Below are positions 10,201 to 22,130 of a stretch of DNA of 64,000 bases, piece after piece. Made by a program: the position numbers and the translations under genes. The DNA comes from Phallusia mammillata (taxonomy: Eukaryota; Chordata; Ascidiacea; Phlebobranchia; Ascidiidae): the NCBI GenBank assembly GCA_003260075.1, contig QLIY01000557.1, positions 1 to 64,000 of the forward strand, given 5' to 3'. Positions within the stretch are counted from its first letter, which is position 1. Each line of letters opens with the position of its first letter. Under the pieces are notes generated by a model that was not told where the DNA came from, did no database searches, and saw only the letters and a list, made by a program, of their open reading frames with translations.

Positions 10201-13200
10201 AAAATAAGGAAAAGTACCTAAATACCAACTATACATCTAATCCACTTTGTTTTGTAGATCTTGCTGTTCTTGTTGGTGATATGTTACCTGGTTTCCACCT
10301 ACTTTGCATTTCGAACATGGAGGGTTTTCAAACGCGACATGTACAAAAATCGCGACCCCAACAAGCCACTTCCTAAACCTTCTGCCTGGGAAAGGTTCCG
10401 TTACAGAATGTCTGAGGTGAAAATGCCCACAACAAGCGGTGTTCGTGATAGGTACGTTTGTAAATCCAATGTAAAATAAAGCTCAGATCAATTTACTACA
10501 AGCTGTCAGCATGCCTGTTTCATAATGCAACATTTAAAGTACATTTACGATGTTGTCTAAGTCAATAGGGGCATTGTGGGTTCGTGGGTTCGTTTAATAG
10601 GATGAATTTTCTTTTATGTTTGCATGAAAAATAGCTTTGTCTTCAACTTTTAATTTGCACAACGCAAACATTGAACAGTTCAAGTGTCCAAAAGAGCCTT
10701 GTTTTTCTGGGGCAACTTTGCTAAATGACTGCATTGTGTATATAGTATTGCAAGTTACACTTAAACACCTTGGCTAGGCATTTACCAAGCAACATAAATT
10801 ATCTTTAGCTTTTTCTGAGAAATGTTGCAACAAAGTTTAGTGCAAACTGAAAAATTCATGTGTTTTGCCACTTACCAACTATTGTCCCCCCCCCCTACCA
10901 TCGATACCGAGTACCGAGTACCGGGTACCCGTCCCATCACTAGCATTTACCAAGCAACATAAATTATATCTTTAGCTTTTTCTGAGAAATTTTGCACCAA
11001 ATTTTAGTGCAAACTAAAAAATTCATGTGTTTTGCCACTTACCAACTATTGCTTTGTGCAAATCATTTGCTCTTGATTAAAGATACATGGTTTTATTTAA
11101 AAACTGTTCACAATCCCAAAAAGTTATTTCAACAAAGTTCTGTACCACTTCTACAAATAAACTGATTTTATAGATCAAGTTCATGCTAATGCCAACCTCT
11201 GGGATGTTCATTAATTTTACAAAAATGATTTTCACATGTACATGATTTTTAGGATGTCGAAAATGCTAAATCGCAATGATGGTGAAGCGGTTCCATCTAA
11301 TGATGTTGAAGTTGGTACTTATATTCCTGAGAAATCTGCTCCACTGGGTGACTTGGACAATGAAAGTATTGAAAAGAAATCACATCATGCTAGGTTAGTT
11401 GAAAAACATGACTTTCCATCTACAAACTAAGTTACTCCCTAGGTCAGGGGTCGGCAACCTTTTACATGACGCATGCCAATTTACTTGGTATTTCTATGTG
11501 TTAATGACCTCGCGTGCCAACGTTTTGCTAAATAATAGCAGTGCGTGCCAGCAGTTATATTTTAAGACAATGGCATAGTAAATACAAGAAACAAGCAGTG
11601 TAACAGGTTAAATTGTTACTTCAATACAAGCATGCAAATCAGTTGGCGTGCCATGAAAAACCCTCTCGCGTGGCAACGTTGGCACGCGCGCCAGGGGTTG
11701 CCAACTCCTGCCCTAGGTTGTTGTTGATGCGAGTAAGCATTTCTTTGAAAACTGTATGGTTGTATATAACTGCTTGTGTGCTAAAAAACTATTCTATGCA
11801 GCCAGCAATTGCAAAGGGACAAACCAATTCTCATTGAAATATTATGATTCAATGGTGCCAGTTTTTTGTTAGGTAAAGTTACGGTTTAATCACATAAAGC
11901 AAAGACTCTGAAATGTAAAGTTTAGATGACCACCATCTTATAGTCCTAATACTGTTTACATAAAGAATTATACAAACAAAGCATGAATTTGCAATTGCCA
12001 GTATTCAGGTGTGGCCATTCGGTCAATTGTGTTTCAAATTGCTTTCTAGCTAGTGCCTGGGGCATTTCGACAATTTCCAATTTGTTCAACTGGTGGCTAA
12101 GTGTGCGTTTTAAACGCTGCATTTCTGCACAGTTCCTGTCACATGTTTGCATACATTTCTACTGCTTATTGTCACAATATATATAGTTATGATGTGACGT
12201 AAAAAAAAAAGTTAAGACAAAAATGTATGTATATATATATACTGCAAAAAATGCAAGCTTTGGTTGTATCCCCCCCCCCTCCTGTCACATGTTTGCATAC
12301 ATTTCTACTGCTTATTGTCACAATATAGTTATGATGTGATGTAAAAAGAAAAAAAGTTACGACACAAATGTATGTATATATATATACTGCAAAAATTGCA
12401 AGCTTTGGTTGTATCTGTTTTAAACTGTGTTTCTCAATCCTAAGTTTACAGACTAAGTCAAACCCAATAGGTTTGAATAAGCCACTTAATGACAAAAGAT
12501 AGTTTTTTATTGCATCCGCAACTGTTTCTTATTACTTTCCGTAATGATGATGTAAAGGCAAAAAAAAAATCAATGACCTAAAAAAGAACTTATAAACCCT
12601 TTTTGTGTTGCTATTTTACACTTAAACACTTAACAGGCTTTTTATCGAAGTATTTATGTCATAAATATAGAAGCTAATGCTTTTTAAGGTGGAAATAAAA
12701 ATTTCCGAACTTGTGTTACCTAAAAAGGTTTAGAAAGTCTGGTTCTAAGCTCCTACTGCCACCAAACCCATTGTTTCTATGCATGTAGTTTAAGATTCAC
12801 CCATGTTTTATAACATTTAATTGTTCTAATTAAATACGTGTTTGTTTCAGCTCTGTGTACAGCGATGGTAAATCACATCGCTCTCATAAATCTCATCACA
12901 CAGACAGACGATCACGATCATCTTCAGGAACCAGAAGACACAAAGATGATTATGACAGCGAATATCACGGCTCCTCCCGGGAATCACGCAGTGGGAGAAG
13001 GTAAGATTTACCTGACATCTCTTGACTGCACTGGATGGGCTGAGCTGAGCCAGAACCCGAGTACTCGGTACCGAGCATTGCTGTTTTTGATGCTTGGTGC
13101 TTAGCCGAGTAGTTGCACAAACTGACCCGAGCATTAAATTTGCATGTCCATTCCCTGCTTACACATGAAACCAGTGTTTGAAAGAGTATTTAAGAACAAA

Positions 13201-16177
13201 AATGCGTTAGATGGTTGAAAACGCATACTTCTGTGGCCTGTACAGCTTAATACCCCACTGGTGACATAATGACCTTGGAAAGCTACAAAACTAGTGTAGA
13301 ATTGAAAATGTTTAAACCCATCCCTACTGATGATGACAGTCAGCGATTGTTAAAATGTCTGTTTGATGTATTCTATATACACACTGGGCTGGCTAAGGTT
13401 TAGGCAGATAACCATAAGCAAATCATTTAGCACAACAGTTTGATAATATTCACATATTGAACCCATTATTATAAAACTGTCAGTAATAGGAATGATATAC
13501 AGCAGTTTCAAATGACCAGATAACTGTCTTTGTGTCAAAAGTTTAAATGAAACTTTGCCACAAAAGGATGTCTTGACAATCATATCCCAATAATGCTGAA
13601 GGCAAGCTTTCTTTATATTATTAAGTCTGTTTTGTTTTGCCACTGCATTGAAATAGGAGAAATGGGACTTAGGAGTAACAGTATTACACCACATGTAGCA
13701 GTCTGTCAATAAATAGGAGGTCATCACCACATACCTGTGTTCAACCAACTGTGTCAGAGGAAATTAAGTGCCATGGTAGATCAAGTGTCAGGTCCAATAA
13801 ATAGTAAATTGTGACACCATGATGTCAAACCCTTTATAGCTCGATTTAGGATTGAATATGTCTGTTTTATCTCAGCACAAAAAATGGCCAGTTGGTTGTC
13901 AGTGTCTACAGTCAGTTGGTTTTACAGCTGATTGCATTGACTTGTTTGTCACAAAACTGTTCTGTTTTTGGCAATTTTTGCTTGGTTTGGTTGGTGTGGT
14001 TTGTCAAACGTCACTGGTAGAGTGTAATGCTGAAGCTTACATGTATTCTTAATTCAGCTAGTTACAAACATATTTGTACATTAAACCATCCTTTTTGTTT
14101 GTCCGTCAAATATATATAATAAAAAAATCATCTGACATAATCATCCGATTATATTATATTTGCTATTCAAAAAAGGATAGTTTATGAAATATGCCTTGCA
14201 ACAACACTACATTCACATTTTTGCAATAAAACATGCAATTCCTTGGGACAGTTTTTCCACATATGCCTGTTTATATTTTGTAATGATAAAGGTTTAAGGC
14301 AGTGGTTCCCAATCCCCCCCCCCTAAAAAAATCATCTGACATAATCATCCGATTATATTATATTTGCTATTTAAAAAAGGATAGTTTATGAAAGGTGCCT
14401 GGCAACAACACTATATTCACATTTTTGCAATAAAACATCCAATTCCTTGGGACAGTTTTTCCACATATGACTGTTTATATTTTGTAATGATAAAGGTTTA
14501 AGGCAGTGGTTCCCAACCGGGGAGGAATTCCCCCCTAGGGAGGAATTTAACGAGTTCAGGGGAGGAATTTCATAAAAACTGTAAAAAAATTTACATTGGA
14601 AAATACAGAATATTTTTGTTTTTACATTATTATGTCCATTATAATTTGGACCCGGTTCACATTTGGAACCGGTTGTAAAGGATTCTGAAACAGACATCCC
14701 TAATTATAAGGTCTATTTCAAATTGCTATATTTTTTTATGTCAATCTGTGTTGGTTTTTCGTCTTATGGGGAGGAATGAATAGTTCGAAAATGGGCGAAG
14801 GGAGGAATGTAACAAAAAAGGTTGGGAACCACTGGTTTAAAGCCTGGTTGGTAACAACTACTCCTTAGACCAGGGGTGCTCAACCTTTTTTGCCTCAAGA
14901 TCGACTCTTGAGGTATTCAAACTCTTGGGATCTACCGTTCCAATACAAATTAGCAATATAATACAAGACCATGTGTTCATTATTAGCAAAGGATAATTCG
15001 CATTTTTCCCTGTCAAGGTTTACATTTTATGTGGTTTGGAATAGATTTTTACAGTGCAATAAGCGCTATTTGTGAACTTGATCCGATACTAATCTTTAAA
15101 ATACAATATTGAGAAAAAAGTTTGGACCAAACCACTTATTTTAAAAATAAAGAGAACAACTACCAGTACAAAGTAACAACTACCACTGCAACTATTCTTT
15201 TGTGACGTAACAATGAGCCTTCTGAGCATTTGTAGTGTGAACATATCAACATGTTTTGATGAATAATTCTCATAATAAGACTTATTATGAGAATTATTTA
15301 TCAGAATATGTTGATAAATATAAATCAAGGTCATTCATGTAAAGGGACACTCTTCAAAACGTGTTACAAAACAACTATATATTTTATATTATTGTCTGCA
15401 TCCCTCGCGATCGACTTAAAATCAGTCCGAGGTCGATCGTGATGGACGGGTTGGGTACCCCTGCCTTAGACTTTTATATTAGATATACACTACGAAAGTT
15501 GTTTTATGCATTTCACATTCACTGAATACCTTTCATGTAACATATTTACCACTTTAAAAAATGTTGTGTTCTTATTTAGGTCACGGCACTCTGGTTCGGA
15601 ATCGAGGTCTAGCAATCACAAGAGCCACAGAAGTTCAGATAAGAAGACTAGTCACCATGACGATCAAGTGGTTGCCCTTCCTGTATGTACATGATATATT
15701 TACAAACGTACTAAGTGCTGCATGCATGGCATTAGACCAGTGTGTCTTGATTTATGGTGCCCTAGATATGCATTTTTCAATCACTGTTGAATGGCATACT
15801 GGGGTGGTTTAGAATTACAAATGACACTTTAGTTTGAAAACTGTGCAGAATTCACAATTTCTGAGACAATGGACCATAAAAAACTCATCATCATTTTTTA
15901 TCTATCTCTGCATTAAATGTATAAAATTACTGTTTAACCCTGCAGGAAATTTTGTAGTGAAAACACTAAATTAGTGTCCATATTTTTATTGTTTTTTAAA
16001 TTTCCTGCAGTCATGAATTAATGACTCTGAAACATCTAAGCCCTATGCTTTATTTGCAAGGAGATTTTATCATTAAGGAAAGACTTACATCAAAACCTAT
16101 GATCAATTTTGTTTTCTCCAAAACAGGATGAAAAAAGTTCCAATTCCACTTCTCCAGTTGCTTCTGTAATGGTGTGA
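7246..16177 (+). CDS. Four-pass membrane protein, MARVEL-domain type
   Basis: Ten exons read as one 419-residue frame: 7246-7279, 7366-7463, 8627-8824, 9279-9417, 9792-9943, 10258-10451, 11253-11393, 12851-13000, 15580-15682 and 16127-16177 (TGA). All introns are GT-AG. The start MNKPRVHYPQ is the first ATG in frame. Four hydrophobic segments lie near residues 40-58, 73-95, 114-133 and 203-226, with a short basic N-terminus (PPRRRRRNK). The second outer loop is long, Gly/Tyr-rich, and carries a cysteine pair (C179, C186). The cytoplasmic tail of about 190 residues is rich in Ser, Arg and His and ends SVMV. The layout resembles MARVEL proteins (occludin, MARVELD, plasmolipin families), which organise membrane domains and junctions. 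The family is inferred from topology; I do not recognise a one-to-one orthologue. Confidence 0.8.
7560..7712. mobile_element. pogo/Tigger-like MITE, 153 bp
   Basis: It starts CAGTAAACCTCGATTAAT and ends GGATTAACAGGGTTTATTG, imperfect inverted repeats, and is flanked by TA on both sides. The CAGT start and TA target are typical of pogo-group Tc1/mariner elements. Inside are repeated AATGTGAATC motifs. It lies in intron 2 of the MARVEL-type gene. Confidence 0.75.
9472..9726. repeat. About 120-bp direct duplication around a C10 run
   Basis: Bases 9472-9593 recur at 9605-9726 (offset 133) with a few substitutions, separated by ten C at 9595-9604. Intron 4 of the MARVEL-type gene. Read as unmerged contig ends. 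Confidence 0.85.
10778..11051. repeat. About 107-bp direct duplication around a C10 run and a transposon end
   Basis: Bases from 10778 to about 10884 recur at 10943-11051 with small differences. Between them are ten C (10886-10895) and about 47 bases of ACCGAGTACCGGGTACCCG type ending CCCATCAC, which resembles the end of a hAT element. The left part of that element would be under the C run. Intron 6 of the MARVEL-type gene. Confidence 0.75.
11445..11710. mobile_element. Non-autonomous hAT element, 266 bp
   Basis: It starts CAGGGGTCGGCAACCTTTT and ends GGGGTTGCCAACTCCTG (imperfect inverted repeats). A perfect 8-bp target duplication CCCTAGGT lies at 11437-11444 and 11711-11718. The interior has GCGTGCCA motifs in both orientations. 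Intron 7 of the MARVEL-type gene. Confidence 0.93.
12134..12415. repeat. About 136-bp direct duplication around a C10 run
   Basis: Bases 12134-12269 recur at 12280-12415 (offset 146), differing by a TA-repeat length change and a few bases. Ten C lie at 12270-12279. Intron 7. The difference in the short TATATA tract suggests two alleles. Confidence 0.85.
14119..14517. repeat. About 195-bp direct duplication around a C10 run ending inside a hAT element
   Basis: Bases from about 14119 to 14313 recur at about 14323-14517 (offset 204) with several substitutions. Ten C lie at 14314-14323. The first copy stops a few bases into the hAT left end (CAGTGGTTCCCAA) that is complete in the second copy, so the break falls in a repeat, as expected for an assembly break. 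Confidence 0.85.
14504..14834. mobile_element. Non-autonomous hAT element, 331 bp
   Basis: It has perfect 15-bp ends: CAGTGGTTCCCAACC at the left, its reverse complement at the right. Flanks are GTTTAAGG (14496-14503) and GTTTAAAG (14835-14842), an 8-bp target duplication with one change. The interior has several GGGAGGAAT motifs. The same family's right end occurs at 5978, and a related element at 57285-57581. Intron 8 of the MARVEL-type gene. Confidence 0.93.
14871..15463. mobile_element. Non-autonomous hAT element, 593 bp
   Basis: It starts CAGGGGTGCTCAACCTTTT and ends GGTTGGGTACCCCTG, with a perfect 8-bp duplication CCTTAGAC at 14863-14870 and 15464-15471. It begins only 28 bases after the previous hAT element's target duplication. 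The subterminal regions hold GATCGAC motifs in opposite orientations. A strong hairpin lies inside (15245-15315). Confidence 0.93.
15245..15315. repeat. 35-bp-arm hairpin inside a hAT element
   Basis: The two arms (15245-15279 and 15281-15315) are reverse complements at about 31 of 35 positions, with one base between them. The inner 18 pairs (AATAATTCTCATAATAAG) are perfect. This could be a small foldback insertion or a structural part of the hAT element. Confidence 0.8.
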
Positions 16178-16258
16178 AAAATGGAAATGTGAAGGACATT
16201 TTCAAGGAATGAACGAAAGATTACATTTAACAGCATCCTTGTTGATAACGTGCCAACA

Positions 16259-16474
16259 GTTACTGAATGTTCACTTTTATGTTCACCACTTGATCAAGCA
16301 AACTTTAAGCATATTTTTGTTGAAGTTATGGTGCAAAGAAAGGTGCCTTTCCTATCTTTTTCCCCCCCCCCGTTACTGAATGTTCACTTTTATGTTCACC
16401 ACTTGATCAAGCAAACTTTTAGCATATTTTTGTTGAAGTTATGGTGCAAAGAGAGGTGCCTTTCCTATCCTTTC
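16259..16474. repeat. About 103-bp direct duplication around a C10 run
   Basis: Bases 16259-16361 recur from 16372 (offset 113) with few changes. Ten C lie at 16362-16371. This is the 3' UTR side of the MARVEL-type gene. Confidence 0.85.
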
Positions 16475-16752
16475 ATTGTTAAAACATTTCATATGCATTT
16501 GCATTTAGTGGGTACGGTTTTCATTTTTTACTAGTAACATTTTTTTTACCAGTTGTGGTACAATTGCACTGCTTTTCCAAATTCATATAAATCTGTTTTT
16601 GTTTTTTTGTTTCATGTATTCATATAGTTTCTGCATACCATTACTGCCTGTACATATCACCCTGCAGTATAACGTAATACTGTCAAATTTCCAGACCAAA
16701 GCAAAGCATGTCAATACGGTAAATCTGTTTATCAATGACATCATCGGTATGT

Positions 16753-17108
16753 TGTTACATTGCTTGTTGTGCCAATGGACCTTGCATGAAAACAAGGCCA
16801 TAATGGCTGAAGCATCTCGGTTTTAAATTTTTGGTAGAACTTTTTTCAACCAAGGGGTTTTGCTAAAAAAAATTCAAAAGTTGCAAAAGTATTGCTTGTA
16901 TAGGGCCTTAAACTGAATACCATGGCCCCCCCCCCTGTTACATTGCTTGTTGTGCCAATGGACCTTGCATGAAAACAAGGCCAAAATGGCTGAAGCATCT
17001 CGGTTTTAAATTTTTGGTAGAACTTTTTTCAATCAAGGGGTTTTGCTAAAAAAAATTCAAAAGTTGCAAAAGTGTTGCTTGTATTGGGCCTTAAACTGAA
17101 TACCATGG
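16753..17108. repeat. 173-bp direct duplication around a C10 run
   Basis: Bases 16753-16925 recur at 16936-17108 (offset 183) with about five differences. Ten C lie at 16926-16935. Probable 3' UTR or downstream DNA of the MARVEL-type gene. Confidence 0.88.
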
Positions 17109-20100
17109 TTTTAACTATCACCAGATTTTGGCATGAGTGCTCAATACTGTAACTTTTCCCCTTTACTTATATGTGTCCTCTTGTTGTTGTTCTTGGATTG
17201 TGAACAATTTAAGTTGTATTTTTTTGTATTTTAAACTAGTTTGGTGCACCCTTTTTACTGATTTATTGATAAGGTGCTACCACGTAAACATACAGACACA
17301 AAAATTATCAAATCTATTTTGTTACATACCATTGTAAGAATGAAGCAATTTAGTTCTAGTCACATGGGAAAAAATTTTTTAAATCATAAATATAAACTAA
17401 CATAGTTTGCCACAATATAATATCATTTTCTAATTAAACCTTAAAATTACACTTTTTTAACGTTTACACATTTGTTATTGATAAAGATTGAAAATTATTT
17501 TTCCCAAGACAAACTTTGCCTGTAAGCATTGCGACACGACCATGCCAAGCAGATGGCTGTATATCATATATTTTTATACTCTATCTTGTGATGATGATGT
17601 ATATTGCAGGTTTCCTTAAATTGCACCCATTGTGTTGTCTTGCCAAATCAGTTTTTGAGTCTGTTCAGAGTGCCATGCTTTAAGCTACAACCCATTTTTT
17701 TTACATTGAAGTATTTTGGTCTTAACTATTTTTTAATACAACACAGGTCTTTACGTGTGTATGTAATAGATAAAAAAACAAAAACATGGGACGTCAGTTA
17801 TACTATGTCAATAGCGATGATGTTAAAAATTTTTTGGGATTTCTCTTTGTATCTTTCAGCCTTACGCTTTTATAACTAAACACTGAAGACAAAATGAATG
17901 ATTTGTCATATTGGTTTAAATGCTTTTTTGGCTCTTGCTGTCTTTTACAATTCAATCCTTCATTAATATTGCAAATTTTATTTTTCCTACATCTGTTTTT
18001 GATAATCCGATTGCAAACTTAATGATGTTGCCTACTAATAATAATTCACGAATTATTCACATTGCAAAAACGAATGTAGCATTGTAAAAGGTACTTGACA
18101 TGATTATCATAAAATTGTTTATATTTGTATGCGTAAATTTGCATTACGTTTGTGTTTTTGTTTAGGCTGCACATACAATCGCGTATTCGTTTGTACATAT
18201 TCCTACAATCAAATGAGCATTGTGTTTTTCGGTTTCTGCAAACTATTTGATTTTTTATAAATACAACACACTTGTACATTAGTGCTTTGAGACAAAGGAC
18301 TTCTGCTGGAGGATAAAGCATATTCTTTTGTATGAAACTTATTGAGATCTATTCAGGTAGGCTATAACTAGGTAAAATTAAATTTCGCCAGTTGTGGCAC
18401 AGAAAATGAGTTCCGCTACAACCATACAGTTAAATACGAAAAGCGCTTTCTAAAAATGAATACAACATTGAATGAAAAAGTGCATGCTTTTAGAATAGTA
18501 TGCCATGTGGTGACGGGGTTAGACAAACCAAATGTGCACTTTTCCATGAGGCATACTTAGCACAGATATATGATTGAAACGTACTTAGACCCAAGGAAAA
18601 CAAATTCATCAATCGTGAAACCATCTTTTCGTATCAATGATCCTATTGGCACACGCAAAGTTACCAACGTAACAAATGCTCCTCTGGCACAAGCAAGAAC
18701 AACGTGTCGATGTCCCCTTTGGCACACGCAAGGTTCAGCTGTTTCATTGGTGCGACTTGCGCCTTCTGACCATGAAGAACAGTTTTGTTTTGCTAGTCTT
18801 CAGTTGATGTAAGTCCTAATGTAAAAAGTTTGCTGCTTGTATTAACGAATGAATGAACACTAAATTGGAAAGAGTTTGACATGGAAAAAGAATAGGTTAC
18901 ATTTCAGCCGTAATGACTGATATCCTAAAGGTAGGTTTGATATTAACTGATTTCGCTTTGCTTTGGGATGTCAAAAGTCAAATATTTGAAAAAGTTCTCC
19001 CTACTTTAACCAAAAAATTATTTGTTAAGAAAACCGCGCAAAACCGTTTGCATTGTGATGTAACACACATTAGAAATACTGGGTCTTGTCGGTTGCAAAA
19101 AGTCATGGCTGCTGAAAAAGTTACAGAAGTAGGTAGAAGTGGTGTAGAAGTAACACTAACAGTAAGTTGATTGTTAGATTTTGCCCCAGTGGAACTCAAG
19201 AAGATGACGGTCAGTAGGCTACACCTTTGTACAGGAGAATCGGCTACAATTCAATGAAAGGTATGTTAAGGTATGCTAATGTTTTTTGTTGACAAAATCG
19301 TCTGTCTTGCTGGTACTTTATAATGCTGCTATTTGCTAATGATGCTGTGTACTGTATCTTACTACTACTTTGCAGTGTATAGATATGTGTAAGGTTGTCG
19401 TAACTAATTTTTATCAGGTACAAAAGGTCGGCAACATTATTGTTTTCCAAATGACTATGAAAAGTTGTTAGTGTCTTGGATACATTTTAAAAAAGTGATT
19501 TAAAAATGTTTAACAAGTAGAAATATAGTAAGGTCGATATAAAATTGGTAATTGGTTTTCAGCAATTTGCTAATAAAGTGTGTTCTTGTACGTTTGGGGA
19601 CAAATTGCCGACCTCCAATGAATATAAAAACTAAACTGTTATTCGCTGGGTGTCGTATTGCAGCTACACGGTATTAACAACCTTACCACTTAAATCTTAA
19701 AATAAAGCGAACAAGAACAACTTAAAATCAGTCGACACATTTCTGGCTTTGTTACATAGGGAATTTGAAACACACACACAATATATATTTAATGTTTTTG
19801 GCAGTCTTTATATTTCTGTTCTTCTGTTGTTTTCTAAAAAAATGAGCAAATTACTTTTGTTGCACGAATTTGACAAGCCAAATTACGCGTCATAAGTAAT
19901 AGTAAACATGGTCACGTGTTTTTGATAACGTTTTTGTTTCTTAGTAGTTTATTGTGCATAGTGACAACACAGGTCACAATCCTGGATTTCTGGACAACTT
20001 ATTTTTTTTCGTAAAAATTACTTCTCAGGAATACCGTTCAGCAGGTTATGGTTTGGGTATTGTTTAAGATTAAAACCTGTGTAACACGTAAGCTCGTAAA

Positions 20101-22130
20101 AACGTACATAGTGTTTCGACGCCTAAGAAACCACCCACTATAGTTGGTCTCTAATCCTTATGCTTAAAGTAGCGGATGTACACCGATGCGGTTAATTTCA
20201 GATGGTTCCCACAAAACACTTAGCTTTGACCAGGCATGAAAGCAGCAAGTCAATACGTACTAGACTGGGTCGTTAATAAGCCCCTCGCCCCCCACTTGCA
20301 CCCGGATTGGGGTACAAAAAAAGGGTGTCCATCTAAGCGTCGTCACCCCTGCGGTTGCTTTCAGGTGGCCGCAAAATGGATGACAATTTCTCAAACGAAT
20401 CCCTCGATCCGTTATCACAATTAAATACCACATGCTTTGCACCTGGCAAGCGAATCTTGCTTTCCTTCTGGCGTTTAATGAAGTGTAACAGGTCACGAGG
20501 TCACCGGTGTCTGACGCATACATCGATAAAGCGGCGTTACAATCGCATGATGCCGCTTTTCCAACCCTCGTTAAATATTTGATCGCTTCGCGGCATACAG
20601 TGCGCTCGAGTGCCGTTAAAAGACACTGTCTCGAGCGATTTGTACGCACCCACAAATATCAATCACATATTTCACATCCTAGGCGCTCTTTGCCTTTCCA
20701 CCGGTGAACAAATAAACCCACGTTGCGGTTTCAACCTGGGGTTCCCGTTTTTGAATAATGTCGTGATGTTGTTGACGCTTAAAATGCAAGGGATCCGGAT
20801 TCGCCTCGCACGACTAACACCGCAACAGTTTGTCCGTTGAAATATGAGGCTATGCAATCGACAGTGTGCCATGAAAAGTTACCATGCTTGTGTGTGGTTT
20901 CTCATTGTGTATGCAGAACCTTGACCCTTGTGGGCTCTTGTGGTGTAAATATTACTTAAGAAAGGGAAATGAATCGACACTTTATTTGCACTTGATAACT
21001 TGTAAGCAAATGTGCCATTACCTATGCGATAAAAATAGTACTTAAACCGTTCCATATTTTTTGGGGGGTTTTCAGAACAATAAGAAATTACCAGCACATA
21101 GCTGTGTTTTCTCTTTGTTAGTTTATAGATCATAAAAGAAACAGTTTGTTTGCGTCATGTCGTGTTGCTGAATGCGTATTTGTTGGCTACCTGTTGAAAG
21201 CATTACCAGATGTGCGAAGAACAAGTTTTTATGATTATTGTGTTTCTATTAAATTATCACCCATTACTGTGTCCAACTCGCAGATACCAATTTTATTATC
21301 TTTCTCCAAACCTAATCATGTTTCTCAACCCCCCCCCCCGTATTTGTTGGCTACCTGTTGAAAGCATTACCAGATGTGCGAAGAACAGGTTTTTATGATT
21401 TCCGATTATTGTGTTTCAATTAAATTATCACCTATTACTGTGTCCAACTCGCAGGTACCAATTTTATTATCTTTCTCCAAACCTAAAAACTATTTCCACG
21501 TAAATCCAAAACCATTTTTGACTCTTCCCATCACGATAGATAAACATCATGTTTCTCAATCCTTTTTTTCCGCAGTCAATCTCCACAAATATAGTTTATC
21601 CATACTAGGTCAAATTACCGTTACTACTTGATGTCATTCAGCGCCCTTTCTTGGTCGTGATCAGTTACGCCTGCACTGTGATCTACATTCGTGCCAAACT
21701 TATCCTCCGCCTCTAAAAGTTGCCACACATTTTCGAACAGGTGTCAGATAACCAAACAACTACGACAGCACCCTTAGTTGTCTAAACGCAAGAGTAAAAT
21801 TAACGTTTTTTCTGCTTTAACGTGTGTTTTATAATGCGAAAAGTGATTTAGTGGGTCACGACTCTGAGGGTTTGTTTCGCTAGGTGGCGCTCTTGGTACA
21901 TACAGCTTTGGATGAACTAAACTTTAACTAAATAAAAACATGCAACTAACTAACGTTTGGACAATAAACAAACTTGTTGAAGACCATATGCTTACTTAAA
22001 CGACTTAAATTAGTATGTATACATATGTCTTAGGAGTTCGTTGTATATTCTTAAACAAATTGTTTTACTAATGTCACTACTGATCACTCAATATTTCTTA
22101 ATTGTTTTGTGCGCATCAGATACACCACAG
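17109..22130. other. Non-coding DNA downstream of the MARVEL-type gene
   Basis: I find no gene I can support. A few plus-strand frames of about 80 codons near 18570-18812 and 18913-19170 run into GTAAGT- or GTAGGT-like sites, but they match no family I know and have no clear acceptors, so they are not called. Bases 20200-20850 are noticeably richer in GC than their surroundings. Confidence 0.4.
21176..21565. repeat. Direct duplication around a C11 run, with a large indel between copies
   Basis: Bases from 21176 recur from 21340 (offset 164). Eleven C lie at 21329-21339. The second copy carries about 60 extra bases (near 21486-21545) before the shared CATGTTTCTCAA block, plus a 5-base insertion near 21400. 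The copies thus differ by an indel, like alleles. Confidence 0.8.

Noticed and set aside
13350..13748. 132-codon minus-strand frame in an intron of the MARVEL-type gene
   Set aside because: No motif I can name. It is AT-rich with no promoter or splice context. It might be a relic of a retroelement, but I see no reverse transcriptase signature such as FADD.
18570..19170. Two plus-strand frames followed by GTAAGT/GTAGGT, a possible small gene
   Set aside because: No acceptor sites join them in frame convincingly, and the residues match no family I know.
20260..20655. 131-codon minus-strand frame
   Set aside because: It lies in a GC-richer island where long chance frames are more likely. No domain, no conserved composition, and overlapping frames on the other strand are equally long.
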